From Pantoea sp. RIT-PI-b (GTDB lineage Bacteria > Pseudomonadota > Gammaproteobacteria > Enterobacterales > Enterobacteriaceae), in NCBI RefSeq assembly GCF_001187905.1, contig NZ_LGIS01000033.1, positions 558,001-622,000 of the forward strand: a stretch of DNA of 64,000 nucleotides, read 5' to 3'. Below, piece after piece: positions 34,390 to 43,139 of the stretch. The translations under genes were made by a program, and so were the position numbers. How positions within the stretch are numbered: the stretch's first letter is position 1; the number at the start of each line of letters is the position of its first letter. The notes beneath the pieces are model-generated. The model saw only the letters and a program-made list of their open reading frames with translations, ran no database searches and was not told the DNA's origin.

Positions 34390-36029
34390 GTGCACCAAAA
34401 GTTGATGCCGATGTCATCATTATTGGCTCGGGCGTAATGGGCGGTTTAATCGCCTGCCAAATGGCAAAAGCCGGTAAATCGGTGATCATTCTTGAAGCGG
34501 GCCCGCGCGTCGCTCGCCAGGAGATCGTCGAACGTTTCCGCAACTCGCCGTTCAAGATGTCGTTAACCAACATTAAATTGCAGGGCGTTGGCTCGCCTTA
34601 TCCCAACCCGCCGCATATCCCGTCCACCTACGGGGATTATTTGCAGCAGGTAGGCCCGGTAAAATATCCCACCAAGTATTTGCGCGTGGTGGGCGGAACC
34701 ACGTGGCACTTCGGTTCCGCACTGTGGCGCATGATTCCCAATGATTTTAAGCTCAACACGTTGTATGGACGTGGACGGGATTGGCCATTTGGCTACGACG
34801 AGCTGGAGTCCTGGTATGGCAAAGCCGAGCATGAGTTAGGCGTATCGGGTGTCGATGGCCAGGATGAGAGTGGACAGGGCGGCAAAGCCTGGCCGCCGCG
34901 TTCCACGCCGTTCCCAATGCCGGGATTGCCAACCAGTTATCTGTTTGACCGCTTAACCGCAATGCTGGGTAAAGGCGGCTACAACCCGGTGCTGGAGCCG
35001 AACGGGCGCGCGACCAAGCCGTGGGGCAAGCGTCCGATGTGCGGCGGCAATAATAACTGCAATCCGGTCTGTCCTATCGCCGCTAAATATGATGGCTCAA
35101 TGCATATTGATGAAGCGGAACGACTGGGCGCAAAACTACTGGATAACGCGGTGGTTTATCGTATCGAAGCGGCTGATGACGGCAAGATCACCGGCATTTT
35201 GTATAAAAAACCGGACGGCTCTGAGCATCATTTAACCGCTAACTACTTTGTGCTGGCGGCCTACGGCATCGAATCGCCCAAACTGCTGTTGATGTCGACT
35301 TCGGAGAAATATCCGAACGGCATCGCCAACTCGTCGGATCAGGTTGGGCGCAACCTGATGGGCCATACCGGCATCAGCATGAACGTGATGATGTCTGAAG
35401 ATGTCTGGCCGGGTCAGGGGCCGACCGAGCTGCTGGTGTATCTCAACAATCGCGATGGCGCGTTCCGCAAGGATTTTCCCAGCTATAAGATTAAAGTGCG
35501 CAACACCGTGCCCACCGCTGATTATGCTGCCTCGCTGATTGAGAAAGGGGTGCTGGGTTCTCAGCTTGATGCAGAAATTCGCCGGCAGTCGGCACGCTCG
35601 CTCAACTTTGCCATTGATTTTGAGACCTTACCGCTGGCGGAAAACCGTGTTACGCCGAGTAAAACCAAGAAGGATGCCATCGGTATCCCGTTACCGGAGA
35701 TCTACTATAGCGTGACGGATTACTGGCATGCCGGGAAAGAAGAGGGCATTAAGGATTTCCACAAATTTGCCGAACTGCTGAATGCGGAGATATTGTCGAT
35801 CGATACCAAATTCCAGGATCGCCAGCACATTATGGGCACCACCATTATGGGCGACGATCCAAAGAACTCGGTGGTCGATAGCCATTGCCGCACGCACGAT
35901 CATCCCAATATGTGGATTGCTGGTACCAGCGTCATGCCATCGGCTTCCTGCATGAATCCAACATTAACCGGAGCAGCCCTGAGTTTGCGGTTGGCGCAGC
36001 ATATGTTGCAGACCATGCAGGCGAGTTGA
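34386..36029 (+). CDS. GMC-family FAD-dependent sugar/polyol/gluconate dehydrogenase, large subunit
   Basis: 547 residues from ATG 34386 (AGGAGAAG upstream). FAD-binding Rossmann motif DADVIIIGSGVMGG at the N-terminus, VVGGTTWHFGSALWRM near residue 112, an iron-sulfur-like cysteine cluster MCGGNNNCNPVC near residue 218, and C-terminal GTSVMPSASCMNPTLTGAALSLRLA with the catalytic His region HIMGTTIMGDD. It oxidises a sugar, polyol or sugar acid in the periplasm; gluconate 2-dehydrogenase, 2-ketogluconate dehydrogenase and sorbitol dehydrogenase share this layout. No leader: export depends on the small subunit. Last gene of the three-gene unit. Confidence 0.93.
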   Translation: MSAPKVDADVIIIGSGVMGGLIACQMAKAGKSVIILEAGPRVARQEIVERFRNSPFKMSLTNIKLQGVGSPYPNPPHIPSTYGDYLQQVGPVKYPTKYLRVVGGTTWHFGSALWRMIPNDFKLNTLYGRGRDWPFGYDELESWYGKAEHELGVSGVDGQDESGQGGKAWPPRSTPFPMPGLPTSYLFDRLTAMLGKGGYNPVLEPNGRATKPWGKRPMCGGNNNCNPVCPIAAKYDGSMHIDEAERLGAKLLDNAVVYRIEAADDGKITGILYKKPDGSEHHLTANYFVLAAYGIESPKLLLMSTSEKYPNGIANSSDQVGRNLMGHTGISMNVMMSEDVWPGQGPTELLVYLNNRDGAFRKDFPSYKIKVRNTVPTADYAASLIEKGVLGSQLDAEIRRQSARSLNFAIDFETLPLAENRVTPSKTKKDAIGIPLPEIYYSVTDYWHAGKEEGIKDFHKFAELLNAEILSIDTKFQDRQHIMGTTIMGDDPKNSVVDSHCRTHDHPNMWIAGTSVMPSASCMNPTLTGAALSLRLAQHMLQTMQAS

Positions 36030-36047
36030 AACAGTAAAATTAAAATC

Positions 36048-36480
36048 GGCGCGATTATCGCGTAATGCCGATCAGTTAAGCACTGAGCAAATTTCGTTCG
36101 CCATCTGCTGGGGCAGTTTCAGCTATGTCGTGCGGCGACCGAGAAGAGGGCGTCTGGGCCACGCCCTCTTCACTCCCCGGCCCTGCGCCAGCCCATCCCG
36201 CCGCTACGCGGTGCCTTCACTCAATCGCGATTCCTGACGGACCGGCGGCGATTCGCTCCTGCTCAGCGCCGCCTCTCGCCGCATCCCTGCGGCTCGCCCT
36301 GGAATCCCTCACTCGCTCAGCGGGCTGGGATGTCGCCTCAGCCCCCACGCTGCAGCATCAATGCGTCTTACTGACTCGTCATCGCTATAACGCCTGTAGG
36401 GTCGCCATTCATGGCGACCAGGGAACCCCAACTAAGCCAGTGCGCTGCTTAACTGATCGGCATTACGCGATTATCGCGCC
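36048..36480. mobile_element. Candidate non-autonomous (MITE-like) element with 35-bp terminal inverted repeats
   Basis: The outer 35 bases at each end (36048-36082 and 36446-36480) are inverted copies with one mismatch. Each end folds by itself (GCGAT-T-ATCGC nested within GGC...GCC). Inside lie a perfect 10-bp hairpin AAGAGGGCGT/ACGCCCTCTT (36144-36170), CCGC-TAC-GCGG (36201-36211), GCCGCA-TCCC-TGCGGC (36278-36293) and the palindromic repeat GGTCGCCATTCATGGCGACC (36400-36419). No transposase or credible gene. It fills almost exactly the space between two converging genes (18 and 5 bases from their stops). No target-site duplication is evident. The ends carry outward T-rich flanks and could terminate transcription. 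Confidence 0.7.
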
Positions 36481-36485
36481 ATTTT

Positions 36486-37589
36486 TTACGCTTTATTTGT
36501 AATCAATGTGCCTTTCAAACCGTGCGGTTCGGAACGCAGATACTGCGGTGGTGCTTTGGCTTGCGCGCCCAGCTCGGCGGCAGCATGCCACGGCCAGCGC
36601 GGGTCATACAGCACCGCGCGCGCCAGCGCAATCAGGTCAGCATCGCCAACCTGCAGCGCTTGTTCAGCCTGCTGCGGTTCGGTAATCAAACCCACCCCAA
36701 TCACCGGAATCTTCACCCGTTTACGGATGTCACGCGCAAACGGCAGTTGATAGCCAGGCCCAACCGTAATCTTTTGCTGTGGTGAAAGCCCGCCGCTGGA
36801 AACGTGCACGTAATCACTGCCCGCGGCTTCCAGCTGTTGGCTGAAGATAATCGACTGCTCAACATCCCAGCCGCCGTCAACCCAATCTGTGGCCGAAAGA
36901 CGCACGCCAACCGCAACGGAATCTGGCAACGCTTCACGCACCGCATGGAAAACTTCCAGTGGGAAGCGCATGCGATTTTCCAGCGAACCGCCGTACTCAT
37001 CGTCGCGCTGATTACTTAATGGTGACAGGAATTGATGCAACAAATAGCCATGTGCGGCATGCAGCTCAATCAGCTGGATACCCAGTTTCGCCGCACGCTG
37101 GGCGCTATCCACGTAAGCCTGTTTCAGGCGCTCAAGACCCTGTTTATCCAGCGCCGCTGGCGCGCGATCTTCAGGATTAAATGCCTGCGCAGAAGGCGCA
37201 ACAGTTTGCCAGCCGCCCTGATCCAGTGACAGCTGCTGACCACCTAACCACGGCGCGGCGCATGACGCTTTGCGTCCGGCGTGACCAAGTTGAATACCGA
37301 ACGGAATGTCAGAGTAGTGGCGGATATCCTGCAGCACGCTTGCCAGAGCGGCTTCTGTTTCATCATCCCACAAGCCTAAATCGCCCGGAGAAATACGACC
37401 TGCGGCTTCGATCGCGGTCGCTTCAATGATCAGTAAGCCAGCACCCGACAGCGCCAGTTGGCCTAAATGGATGCGGTGCCAGGCAGTGGCTTTGCCATCC
37501 TGCGCGGAGTATTGGCACATCGGAGCGATCACGATGCGATTATCGAGTGTTAACTTACCCAGTTGCGTAGCACTAAACAGTAAACTCAT
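36486..37589 (-). CDS. NADH:flavin oxidoreductase, Old Yellow Enzyme family, YqjM/NamA class
   Basis: 367-residue FMN ene-reductase. Class-defining features: APMCQYSAQDG with the redox-tuning Cys near residue 25, LGHAGRKAS with the catalytic His region, ELHAAHGYLLHQFLSPLSNQRDDEYGG, and the C-terminal GRAVL-like ALARAVLYDPRWPWHAA with the Arg-Trp pair typical of YqjM dimers. It reduces activated C=C bonds with NAD(P)H; the physiological substrate is usually unknown. Its stop lies 5 bases from the end of the inverted-repeat element. GAGG precedes the ATG. Confidence 0.93.
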   Translation of the reverse strand: MSLLFSATQLGKLTLDNRIVIAPMCQYSAQDGKATAWHRIHLGQLALSGAGLLIIEATAIEAAGRISPGDLGLWDDETEAALASVLQDIRHYSDIPFGIQLGHAGRKASCAAPWLGGQQLSLDQGGWQTVAPSAQAFNPEDRAPAALDKQGLERLKQAYVDSAQRAAKLGIQLIELHAAHGYLLHQFLSPLSNQRDDEYGGSLENRMRFPLEVFHAVREALPDSVAVGVRLSATDWVDGGWDVEQSIIFSQQLEAAGSDYVHVSSGGLSPQQKITVGPGYQLPFARDIRKRVKIPVIGVGLITEPQQAEQALQVGDADLIALARAVLYDPRWPWHAAAELGAQAKAPPQYLRSEPHGLKGTLITNKA

Positions 37590-37686
37590 TGAAACCTCAT
37601 CAATAGTGGCTGGATGTCTTAAAGCTTAGGGCTAAAAGCGCATTTTGCAGAGGGCTATGAGTTTGAATGTTGTAGCAAAAAGTAAG

Positions 37687-38967
37687 TTAAGCGGAATGTG
37701 CCGCCGCCAGGCGAAAAGCATCGGACATCTTTTGTTGCTCGCGCTGTGACAAGCCCAAATGTCCGGCAACCACGCGCCATTGCGCAACAATGTTGCTGAA
37801 GTTTTCAATAATCGTCTCTGCGGCGGATGAATTCAGACGGAAATAGGGCGCTACCTCACGAGCCAAATCCAGATCAAGTGCATTGTCGGCTTCGGTTACA
37901 TTCAACTTAAGGCCATCCGCGTAGGGCACCGGATTAAGGTCATAAGCTGCTGATAAACGCCAGCCCTTTCCTGGAACCAGAATAAATCCATGATTGCGCA
38001 GATGATCATCCGTGTTGGAAACAAGCATATTAAATACGATACGTGACCATAGCTCACGTAAGTCAGCATTGGTTTGCGCACCATGCCGGATAAGCACTTC
38101 GGCTAATTCGAGATAACTCACACCGGTAGAGGCATCTTCGCCATCTATATGACCGGTCATAGTCATTGCGGAGGCAAAGTGCAGACGTTTTCCATCCGCG
38201 GTACGATCGAAACGACGCACCATGAAGCAGTGATAATCGCTGGCAAACTTTTTCGCCATCGCGGACGCAACATTGAGTTTACAGGCGGTTGCGAGAGCAT
38301 TGACAACCATTTCCCATCCACCTACATCGTATTCATCGCGGATGCTGGGGAATTTCGCGATAAATAGCTGACCATTTTCATCAACCACACTCGCTTTAGG
38401 CCGAGCGCCTCCTAACGAACCTCCAGGAGCGATCAACATCCTGAGCCATTCGTTTCCCTGAATAGCTCGATTATCAGGGTCGCTTTCCAGTGCGCGGCTT
38501 GCACGTTCAAGTGCCGCTATTTCAGTAAAAGGCGGTGCTGCGGTTTCCATTCTGTTATCAAGAAAATCACCCTGATCCTCAAGGCGATAACGCAATGCAC
38601 CAACGCGATACAGGTCATGAACCCCGAGCAAAAAATCGGATTCCAACATACGTGTTCCTGCAGGAAACAACCCTGCTCGGATATCGCGCTCCAGGCGGCG
38701 TTCCATTAATAAACGTCCCCATCTGTCGGGGCTTGAATCACCAAACACCCCAAATCCAGCGCGGTTTTTTACTGGATATTGTGGCCCTGCGAAAGCGTGG
38801 ATGCTGGGATCCAGTGAGATCAGCATCAGGTCAGGATCGGCAAGCGCTTGAGGATCAAATTGAAACTCAAAAGATTCACGTGCCCGGCTCCGACGACTAT
38901 GCAGATATCCAAGACGTTTAGGGTGTGTGAGTCCATTCCAGTCGGCGTAGACGCTTATCATGGTCAT
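37687..38967 (-). CDS. HipA-family serine/threonine kinase toxin
   Basis: 426 residues, full length for HipA. The N-terminal HipA subdomain is followed by the Gly-rich loop GGSLGGARPKASV, the ATP lysine in LFIAKFPS, the catalytic block NMLVSNTDDHLRNHGF and the metal aspartate in AAYDLNP. All kinase residues appear intact. HipA of E. coli phosphorylates glutamyl-tRNA synthetase and causes persistence; the target of this member is unknown. It lies 9 bases after the hipB-like antitoxin gene and is co-transcribed with it. Confidence 0.9.
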   Translation of the reverse strand: MTMISVYADWNGLTHPKRLGYLHSRRSRARESFEFQFDPQALADPDLMLISLDPSIHAFAGPQYPVKNRAGFGVFGDSSPDRWGRLLMERRLERDIRAGLFPAGTRMLESDFLLGVHDLYRVGALRYRLEDQGDFLDNRMETAAPPFTEIAALERASRALESDPDNRAIQGNEWLRMLIAPGGSLGGARPKASVVDENGQLFIAKFPSIRDEYDVGGWEMVVNALATACKLNVASAMAKKFASDYHCFMVRRFDRTADGKRLHFASAMTMTGHIDGEDASTGVSYLELAEVLIRHGAQTNADLRELWSRIVFNMLVSNTDDHLRNHGFILVPGKGWRLSAAYDLNPVPYADGLKLNVTEADNALDLDLAREVAPYFRLNSSAAETIIENFSNIVAQWRVVAGHLGLSQREQQKMSDAFRLAAAHSA

Positions 38968-38976
38968 TGTCGGATC

Positions 38977-39438
38977 CTATTTTTTCATCCCTGAATTTAG
39001 CAGTGAAGCAAGATCTGCAGAGGTAACAACCTGCGTTTTATTCTGCTCAGGTTCGGGCTCATTGACGCCTTCCACCAAAGGCTGATCTTGATGAGCAGCG
39101 TACGTCTCCTTTGCTTTATAAGCTGATTTGACAGGCAATAATTTAGTTGAAGAGGTAAGACGTGCATCCTGAAGTTGATGACCTAAAGTATCGTCAGCAG
39201 CCAGTAGATTGAGGTCCTGTTCAAGTCCTAAAACCTTCATTACAGCCAGATAAGCGCCGATGGTCACGCCAGCGCCACCCGCTTCAAGCGATCGCAACGT
39301 CATCGGTGTCATTCCCGCGCGCTCAGCAACCTGTTTGGCGGTCAGTTTTCTTCTTTTACGTGCGAGTTTTAATCGCTCACCAAAAGCGGCAAGCATTTCG
39401 CGGGTATGGGGAAGAAGCGGTGAAGTTCGCTGTGCCAT
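38977..39438 (-). CDS. HipB-like antitoxin, XRE-family DNA-binding protein
   Basis: 153 residues, longer than E. coli HipB (88). Helix-turn-helix about residues 18-70: FGERLKLARKRRKLTAKQVAERAGMTPMTLRSLEAGGAGVTIGAYLAVMKVLGL. The remaining 80 residues are polar and probably disordered, ending LASLLNSGMKK. It should neutralise the downstream kinase and repress the operon through the repeated sites 39441-39586. No good ribosome binding site precedes the ATG; a short untranslated leader is possible. Confidence 0.85.
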   Translation of the reverse strand: MAQRTSPLLPHTREMLAAFGERLKLARKRRKLTAKQVAERAGMTPMTLRSLEAGGAGVTIGAYLAVMKVLGLEQDLNLLAADDTLGHQLQDARLTSSTKLLPVKSAYKAKETYAAHQDQPLVEGVNEPEPEQNKTQVVTSADLASLLNSGMKK

Positions 39439-39440
39439 AA

Positions 39441-39586
39441 TGTCACTATTTTATCTGCTTATGATATTAATAGATAAAATATTAGCACTTTTACGAGGTG
39501 CATTCCAATTTTGAATTTCAGTAAAAATTATACAGTGCTAATAAATCATTATTTAAAGACTTTAAAAGATAAAATATTAGCACTTT
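39441..39586. promoter_or_regulatory. Repeated operator array of the hipBA-type operon
   Basis: AGATAAAATATTAGCACTTT occurs twice, identical over 20 bases, at 39472-39491 and 39567-39586. An inverted copy of its core, AGTGCTAATA, lies at 39534-39543, and the partial inverted copy TGTCACTATTTTATCT at 39441-39456 touches the antitoxin start. Four sites in a 146-bp AT-rich region fit cooperative autorepression by HipB-like dimers. Confidence 0.7.
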
Positions 39587-39617
39587 AGCGATATTGCGAT
39601 ATTGCGATTCGCGCCGA

Positions 39618-41003
39618 TCAAAACGCCGCTGAACGCCAACCGCGCGCTTTATCATTGCCGGTGCGCACTGCCAGGGAATGGGCAGCGTGTTGCGATCTAG
39701 CCATCACTTCCCGTTGATTAAGTTGGGTAAATTCACCGGCACGCAGCAGATAGGCACCGTCGACAAACACATCACTCACTTCGTGGCCGAGCGCGGAATA
39801 GACCAGCGAAGAGACCGGATGATGGATCGGCGTCATTGCTGGATGTGAGGTATCAACAATCACCACATCAGCGCGCTTGCCCACTTCCAGCGAGCCTACC
39901 AGATGATCGAGACCAATCGCCCGCGCGCCGTCGATGGTAGCCATCTCCAGCACTTTTTCCGCCGTCATAATCGTCGGGTCGCGATGCACGCCTTTCTGCA
40001 GCAGCGCCGCCACTTTCATCGCCTGGAACAGATTGTGATTGTTGCTGCTGGCGGGACCATCGGACCCTAAACCTACGGTTAATCCGGCGGCCAGCATTTC
40101 CGGAATCGGCGGCACGCCCGAGGCGAGATAGAGATTGCTGCAAGGATTGTGCGAGACGCGCGTGTCGTGATGCTTCAGCGCCCGGATATCGCGTGAGTTG
40201 CACTGCACACAGTGGACCGCCAGCACATCAGGGCCAAGGAAGCCGATATCGCTGAGGAACTCGGTATCGGTTGCCTGAAAGCGCAATGTTGCCTGCTCGA
40301 TTTCAAAATCGGTTTCGGCCACGTGGGTGGTGATCAGCACACCGGTTTCATTCGCCAACGCGCGCGTGCCGCGTAGCACTTTTTCATCCAGCGCCCAAAT
40401 CATGCTCGGTGCGAGCCCGACGTTTACCCGGCCATCCACCTGGTGATAGCGCTCAATCACCGCGCGCGCATCGGCCAGCGCCTGCTCTGGCGTCTCAATC
40501 AGTTCGGCGGGAATACCATGCTCAGCGCCGCTGGTGAGGAAGCCACGGCAAACATGGCCACGAATACCGCTGATTTCAAAGGCTTCGATCACTTTCGCGG
40601 TCAAACCTGGGCGCGGATGCGCATACATAAAATCAACCAGCGAGGTGACGCCAGAACGCAGCGATTCCATACAGCCGTGCAGCGCGGCGGCATACACATC
40701 TTCTTCGGTCAACGCCACGGCGCTCGGCCCGGTCATGCAGGTAAACCACTTTTTCAGCACCATGTCATCGCCGAGACCTTTCAGCAGCGTCTGGAACAGA
40801 TGCGTGTGGGTGTTAACCATGCCAGGCATGATAATGCGCTCGCGACAGTCGATAATTTCTGCTTCCGGATAACGCCGTTGCAAATCCTCGCGCGTACCGA
40901 TGGCAGCAATGTGATGGCCTTCAATCAGCAAACTGGCCTGTTGCAGAATCTCGCGCTGAGCATTCATGGTGATGATCCAGCCGTCAGCCAATAAATAACT
41001 CAT
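39618..41003 (-). CDS. Amidohydrolase of the TrzA/AtzB/SsnA type (aminohydrolase)
   Basis: 461 residues. Metal site: VNTHTHLFQTLLKG (His-x-His, near residue 66), THVAETDFE (His, Glu), VHCVQCNSRD (His) and GSDGPASSNNHN (Asp), i.e. a one-metal hydrolase of the deaminase/chlorohydrolase group. Members deaminate or hydrolyse guanine, 8-oxoguanine, S-adenosylhomocysteine, hydroxyatrazine and similar ring compounds. Its ATG overlaps the stop of the cysteine hydrolase gene. It is the last gene of a seven-gene operon led by a nucleoside-type ABC transporter, so an imported N-heterocycle is the likely substrate. Isozyme identity not determined. Confidence 0.88.
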   Translation of the reverse strand: MSYLLADGWIITMNAQREILQQASLLIEGHHIAAIGTREDLQRRYPEAEIIDCRERIIMPGMVNTHTHLFQTLLKGLGDDMVLKKWFTCMTGPSAVALTEEDVYAAALHGCMESLRSGVTSLVDFMYAHPRPGLTAKVIEAFEISGIRGHVCRGFLTSGAEHGIPAELIETPEQALADARAVIERYHQVDGRVNVGLAPSMIWALDEKVLRGTRALANETGVLITTHVAETDFEIEQATLRFQATDTEFLSDIGFLGPDVLAVHCVQCNSRDIRALKHHDTRVSHNPCSNLYLASGVPPIPEMLAAGLTVGLGSDGPASSNNHNLFQAMKVAALLQKGVHRDPTIMTAEKVLEMATIDGARAIGLDHLVGSLEVGKRADVVIVDTSHPAMTPIHHPVSSLVYSALGHEVSDVFVDGAYLLRAGEFTQLNQREVMARSQHAAHSLAVRTGNDKARGWRSAAF

Positions 41004-41773
41004 GATTCACGCTCCAGCTGCTGTTGTAGTTCCCGCGCCTGCACCACAAAACCAAAGCACTGCTGCACGTTATACAGCGTGGCGTCGCGGCAATAGTCGG
41101 GCGAGGTGGTGGCGCTGCAATCTTCCAGCAGCAGGCAATCGTAACCGCGGAAGTTGGCATCCTGCAGGGTGCAGAGCACGCACTGATCGACATTTACCCC
41201 CGCAAACAGCAGGGTGGTGATGTTGAGATTGCGCAGGATGCTGTCTAGCTCGCTGTCCTGAAAACCGGACATGCGGTATTTATTGACGCGAATGTCCTCT
41301 GCACATGGCGTCAGCTCATCGATCACCTCCGCCGCCCAACTGCCCGCCTGCAGCACCGGCGCGCCGGAAACCGGCAGCGGATCGCCTAAACCCACGCCAT
41401 CACCGTGCGGGTTGTAGACATGCAGCAACGCCGGGCTGAGATTGAGCTTATCGGGGCGATTGCCCCAGTTGAGCCAAATCACCGGCACGTCGGCGGCGCG
41501 CAACGTTGGCAGCAAGCTTTGCAGCGGCGCAATTGGCGCGCGCGCCGGCGTGACATCAACGCCGATATGCCCAAGCCAGCCGTCGGGATGACAGAAGTCA
41601 TTCTGCATATCCACCACGATGATGGCGGTACGCGTTAAATCAAAAATTACCGCACGATCGCGCGTCGTCAGCTGCACCGCACGCGAGGCCGGATGCGGAC
41701 GTTGCGTGTCGATTACTTGCGCTGAGACGCGCCACTGATTATATCGACTGCTGCCTAAAACATTTTCCGGCAT
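41000..41773 (-). CDS. Isochorismatase-superfamily cysteine hydrolase, RutB-like
   Basis: 257 residues. The catalytic triad is visible: Asp in IIVVDMQNDFC, Lys in VNKYRMSGF, Cys in AGVNVDQCVLCT. The N-terminal extension and the inserted loop HVYNPHGDGVGLGDPLP...QAGSWAAEVIDEL recall RutB (ureidoacrylate amidohydrolase) and biuret or carbamoylsarcosine hydrolases, which release carbamate or ammonia from ring-opened ureides. It follows the cupin gene and overlaps the amidohydrolase gene by four bases, consistent with a step after ring hydrolysis. Confidence 0.87.
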   Translation of the reverse strand: MPENVLGSSRYNQWRVSAQVIDTQRPHPASRAVQLTTRDRAVIFDLTRTAIIVVDMQNDFCHPDGWLGHIGVDVTPARAPIAPLQSLLPTLRAADVPVIWLNWGNRPDKLNLSPALLHVYNPHGDGVGLGDPLPVSGAPVLQAGSWAAEVIDELTPCAEDIRVNKYRMSGFQDSELDSILRNLNITTLLFAGVNVDQCVLCTLQDANFRGYDCLLLEDCSATTSPDYCRDATLYNVQQCFGFVVQARELQQQLERES

Positions 41774-41774
41774 A

Positions 41775-42197
41775 TCAGGCTCCCGTTAAGATGCGCAGAT
41801 CTTCTGCATCCAGCGTGACAGGGTCACCGCTACGAATCAGTTCCGAAAAGCCTTCATTCGGTGTCATCACCGTCAGCGTATACAGCTTGCTATCACCGGT
41901 ATTGCGGATGGCGTGGTCGTTGCCGGGATGCAGCAGCAACGAATCGCCTTTTTTAATCGCCAGTTCCGCATCGTTGCAGCGCGCGATACCTTCGCCATGC
42001 AGCACATAGAAAAATTCGTGCGCGCTGGCGTGTTCATTCGGCGGCGTCGCGCCGCCAACGTTGAAGATCTCTACCACGAAGATGTTTTCAATGCCGTCTA
42101 ACGGTTTGTCGAACAGGATGGCGAAGTAGTTGCTGCTATCCGGAGTGATACGAAACGCCTTAACATCGGCAAGATTGTTGAAACGAAACGATTTCAT
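41775..42197 (-). CDS. Single-domain cupin protein
   Basis: 140 residues. Cupin motif 1 is HASAHEFFYVLHGEGIARC (His, His, Glu) and motif 2 is LLLHPGNDHAIRNTG with His, so a metal site is likely. No signal peptide. AGGAA ribosome binding site. It lies between the ABC permease genes (3-base gap) and the cysteine hydrolase gene (1-base gap). Small cupins in such operons often are isomerases, ureidoglycolate-type lyases or metal-binding accessory proteins; no choice can be made here. Confidence 0.8.
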   Translation of the reverse strand: MKSFRFNNLADVKAFRITPDSSNYFAILFDKPLDGIENIFVVEIFNVGGATPPNEHASAHEFFYVLHGEGIARCNDAELAIKKGDSLLLHPGNDHAIRNTGDSKLYTLTVMTPNEGFSELIRSGDPVTLDAEDLRILTGA

Positions 42198-42200
42198 AAG

Positions 42201-43139
42201 TTATTCCTTTCGATAAGGCTGCGTTAACGCGCCGGGTTGCAATGTGCGTCCCACCACGCCAGACATCGCCAGAATGGTGAGCAGATATGGCAGGGCCAGC
42301 AGTACCTGCGGCGGCAGCGTGTTTTCAAACAGCTGCAGCGACAGTTGTAAGGCATCTGCGGCACCAAAAATAAAGGCAGCGATCAGCGCTTTAAGCGGGC
42401 TCCAGCGACCAAAGATCACAATCGCCAGCGCGATAAAGCCTTGGCCGCTGACGATGTTGTCGCGGAACAGACCGATCTGCGCGGTAACCAGATAGCTGCC
42501 GGCTAAACCCGCCCCCACGCAGGAGAACAGCACGCCCCAGGTGCGGATCTTTAAGACGTTAAGGCCAGCAGCATGTGCCGCGCGGGGATTTTCGCCGACG
42601 GCGCGCAGCGACAAGCCAAAGCGGGTGTGAAACAAGCCAACGTGCGCCAGCACCGCCAGCAGCAAGGTGAGATAGAGCGGCAGCGGCTGCTGGAACAAAA
42701 TCGGGCCGATAAACGGCAGCGAAGAGAGCAGCGGCACATGCCAGGGTTCCAGCATCGGAATGGTCGGAGAGGATTCATTGCCCATCACCAGCGCGTAAAT
42801 CCAGGTGGCGAGTCCAGCAGCGAGAATATTGAACACGATGCCAACCACAATCTGGCTGGCATGGGCGCGTAAATAGAGCGCGGCCAGCACGCAGCCAACC
42901 AGCAAGCCTCCGACACCACCGGCGATAAAGCCCAGAGCGGTCGAGCCGCTTGCAACCGCCATCATATAGCTGGAGAGTGCGCCAAGCAGAATGGTACCTT
43001 CAATGCCAATATTGAGAACGCCTGAGCGTTCGGCGTAAATCTCACCCAGCGCTGCCAGTAAAACCGGACCGGCCAAACGCACCGCCGCCGCCAGCCAGCT
43101 GACGAAAAAGGCGGTATCCAGGTTCATCCACAGACTCAT
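42201..43139 (-). CDS. ABC transporter permease, BMP/nucleoside type (second permease)
   Basis: 312 residues, 8-9 membrane segments, with the branched-chain-like permease motif GEIYAERSGVLNIGIEGTILLGA near residue 33 and the EAA-like loop AVGENPRAAHAAGLNVLKIR. Homologous in layout to YufQ/NupQ of guanosine transporters. Its ATG overlaps the preceding permease stop by four bases. Confidence 0.9.
   Translation of the reverse strand: MSLWMNLDTAFFVSWLAAAVRLAGPVLLAALGEIYAERSGVLNIGIEGTILLGALSSYMMAVASGSTALGFIAGGVGGLLVGCVLAALYLRAHASQIVVGIVFNILAAGLATWIYALVMGNESSPTIPMLEPWHVPLLSSLPFIGPILFQQPLPLYLTLLLAVLAHVGLFHTRFGLSLRAVGENPRAAHAAGLNVLKIRTWGVLFSCVGAGLAGSYLVTAQIGLFRDNIVSGQGFIALAIVIFGRWSPLKALIAAFIFGAADALQLSLQLFENTLPPQVLLALPYLLTILAMSGVVGRTLQPGALTQPYRKE

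Noticed and set aside
36125..36502. 125-residue open frame in the inverted-repeat element
   Set aside because: No ribosome binding site, low-complexity product, overlaps an inverted repeat and the end of a real gene.
37687..39438. hipBA-type pair as part of a prophage or genomic island
   Set aside because: No integrase, tRNA or attachment repeats found around it.
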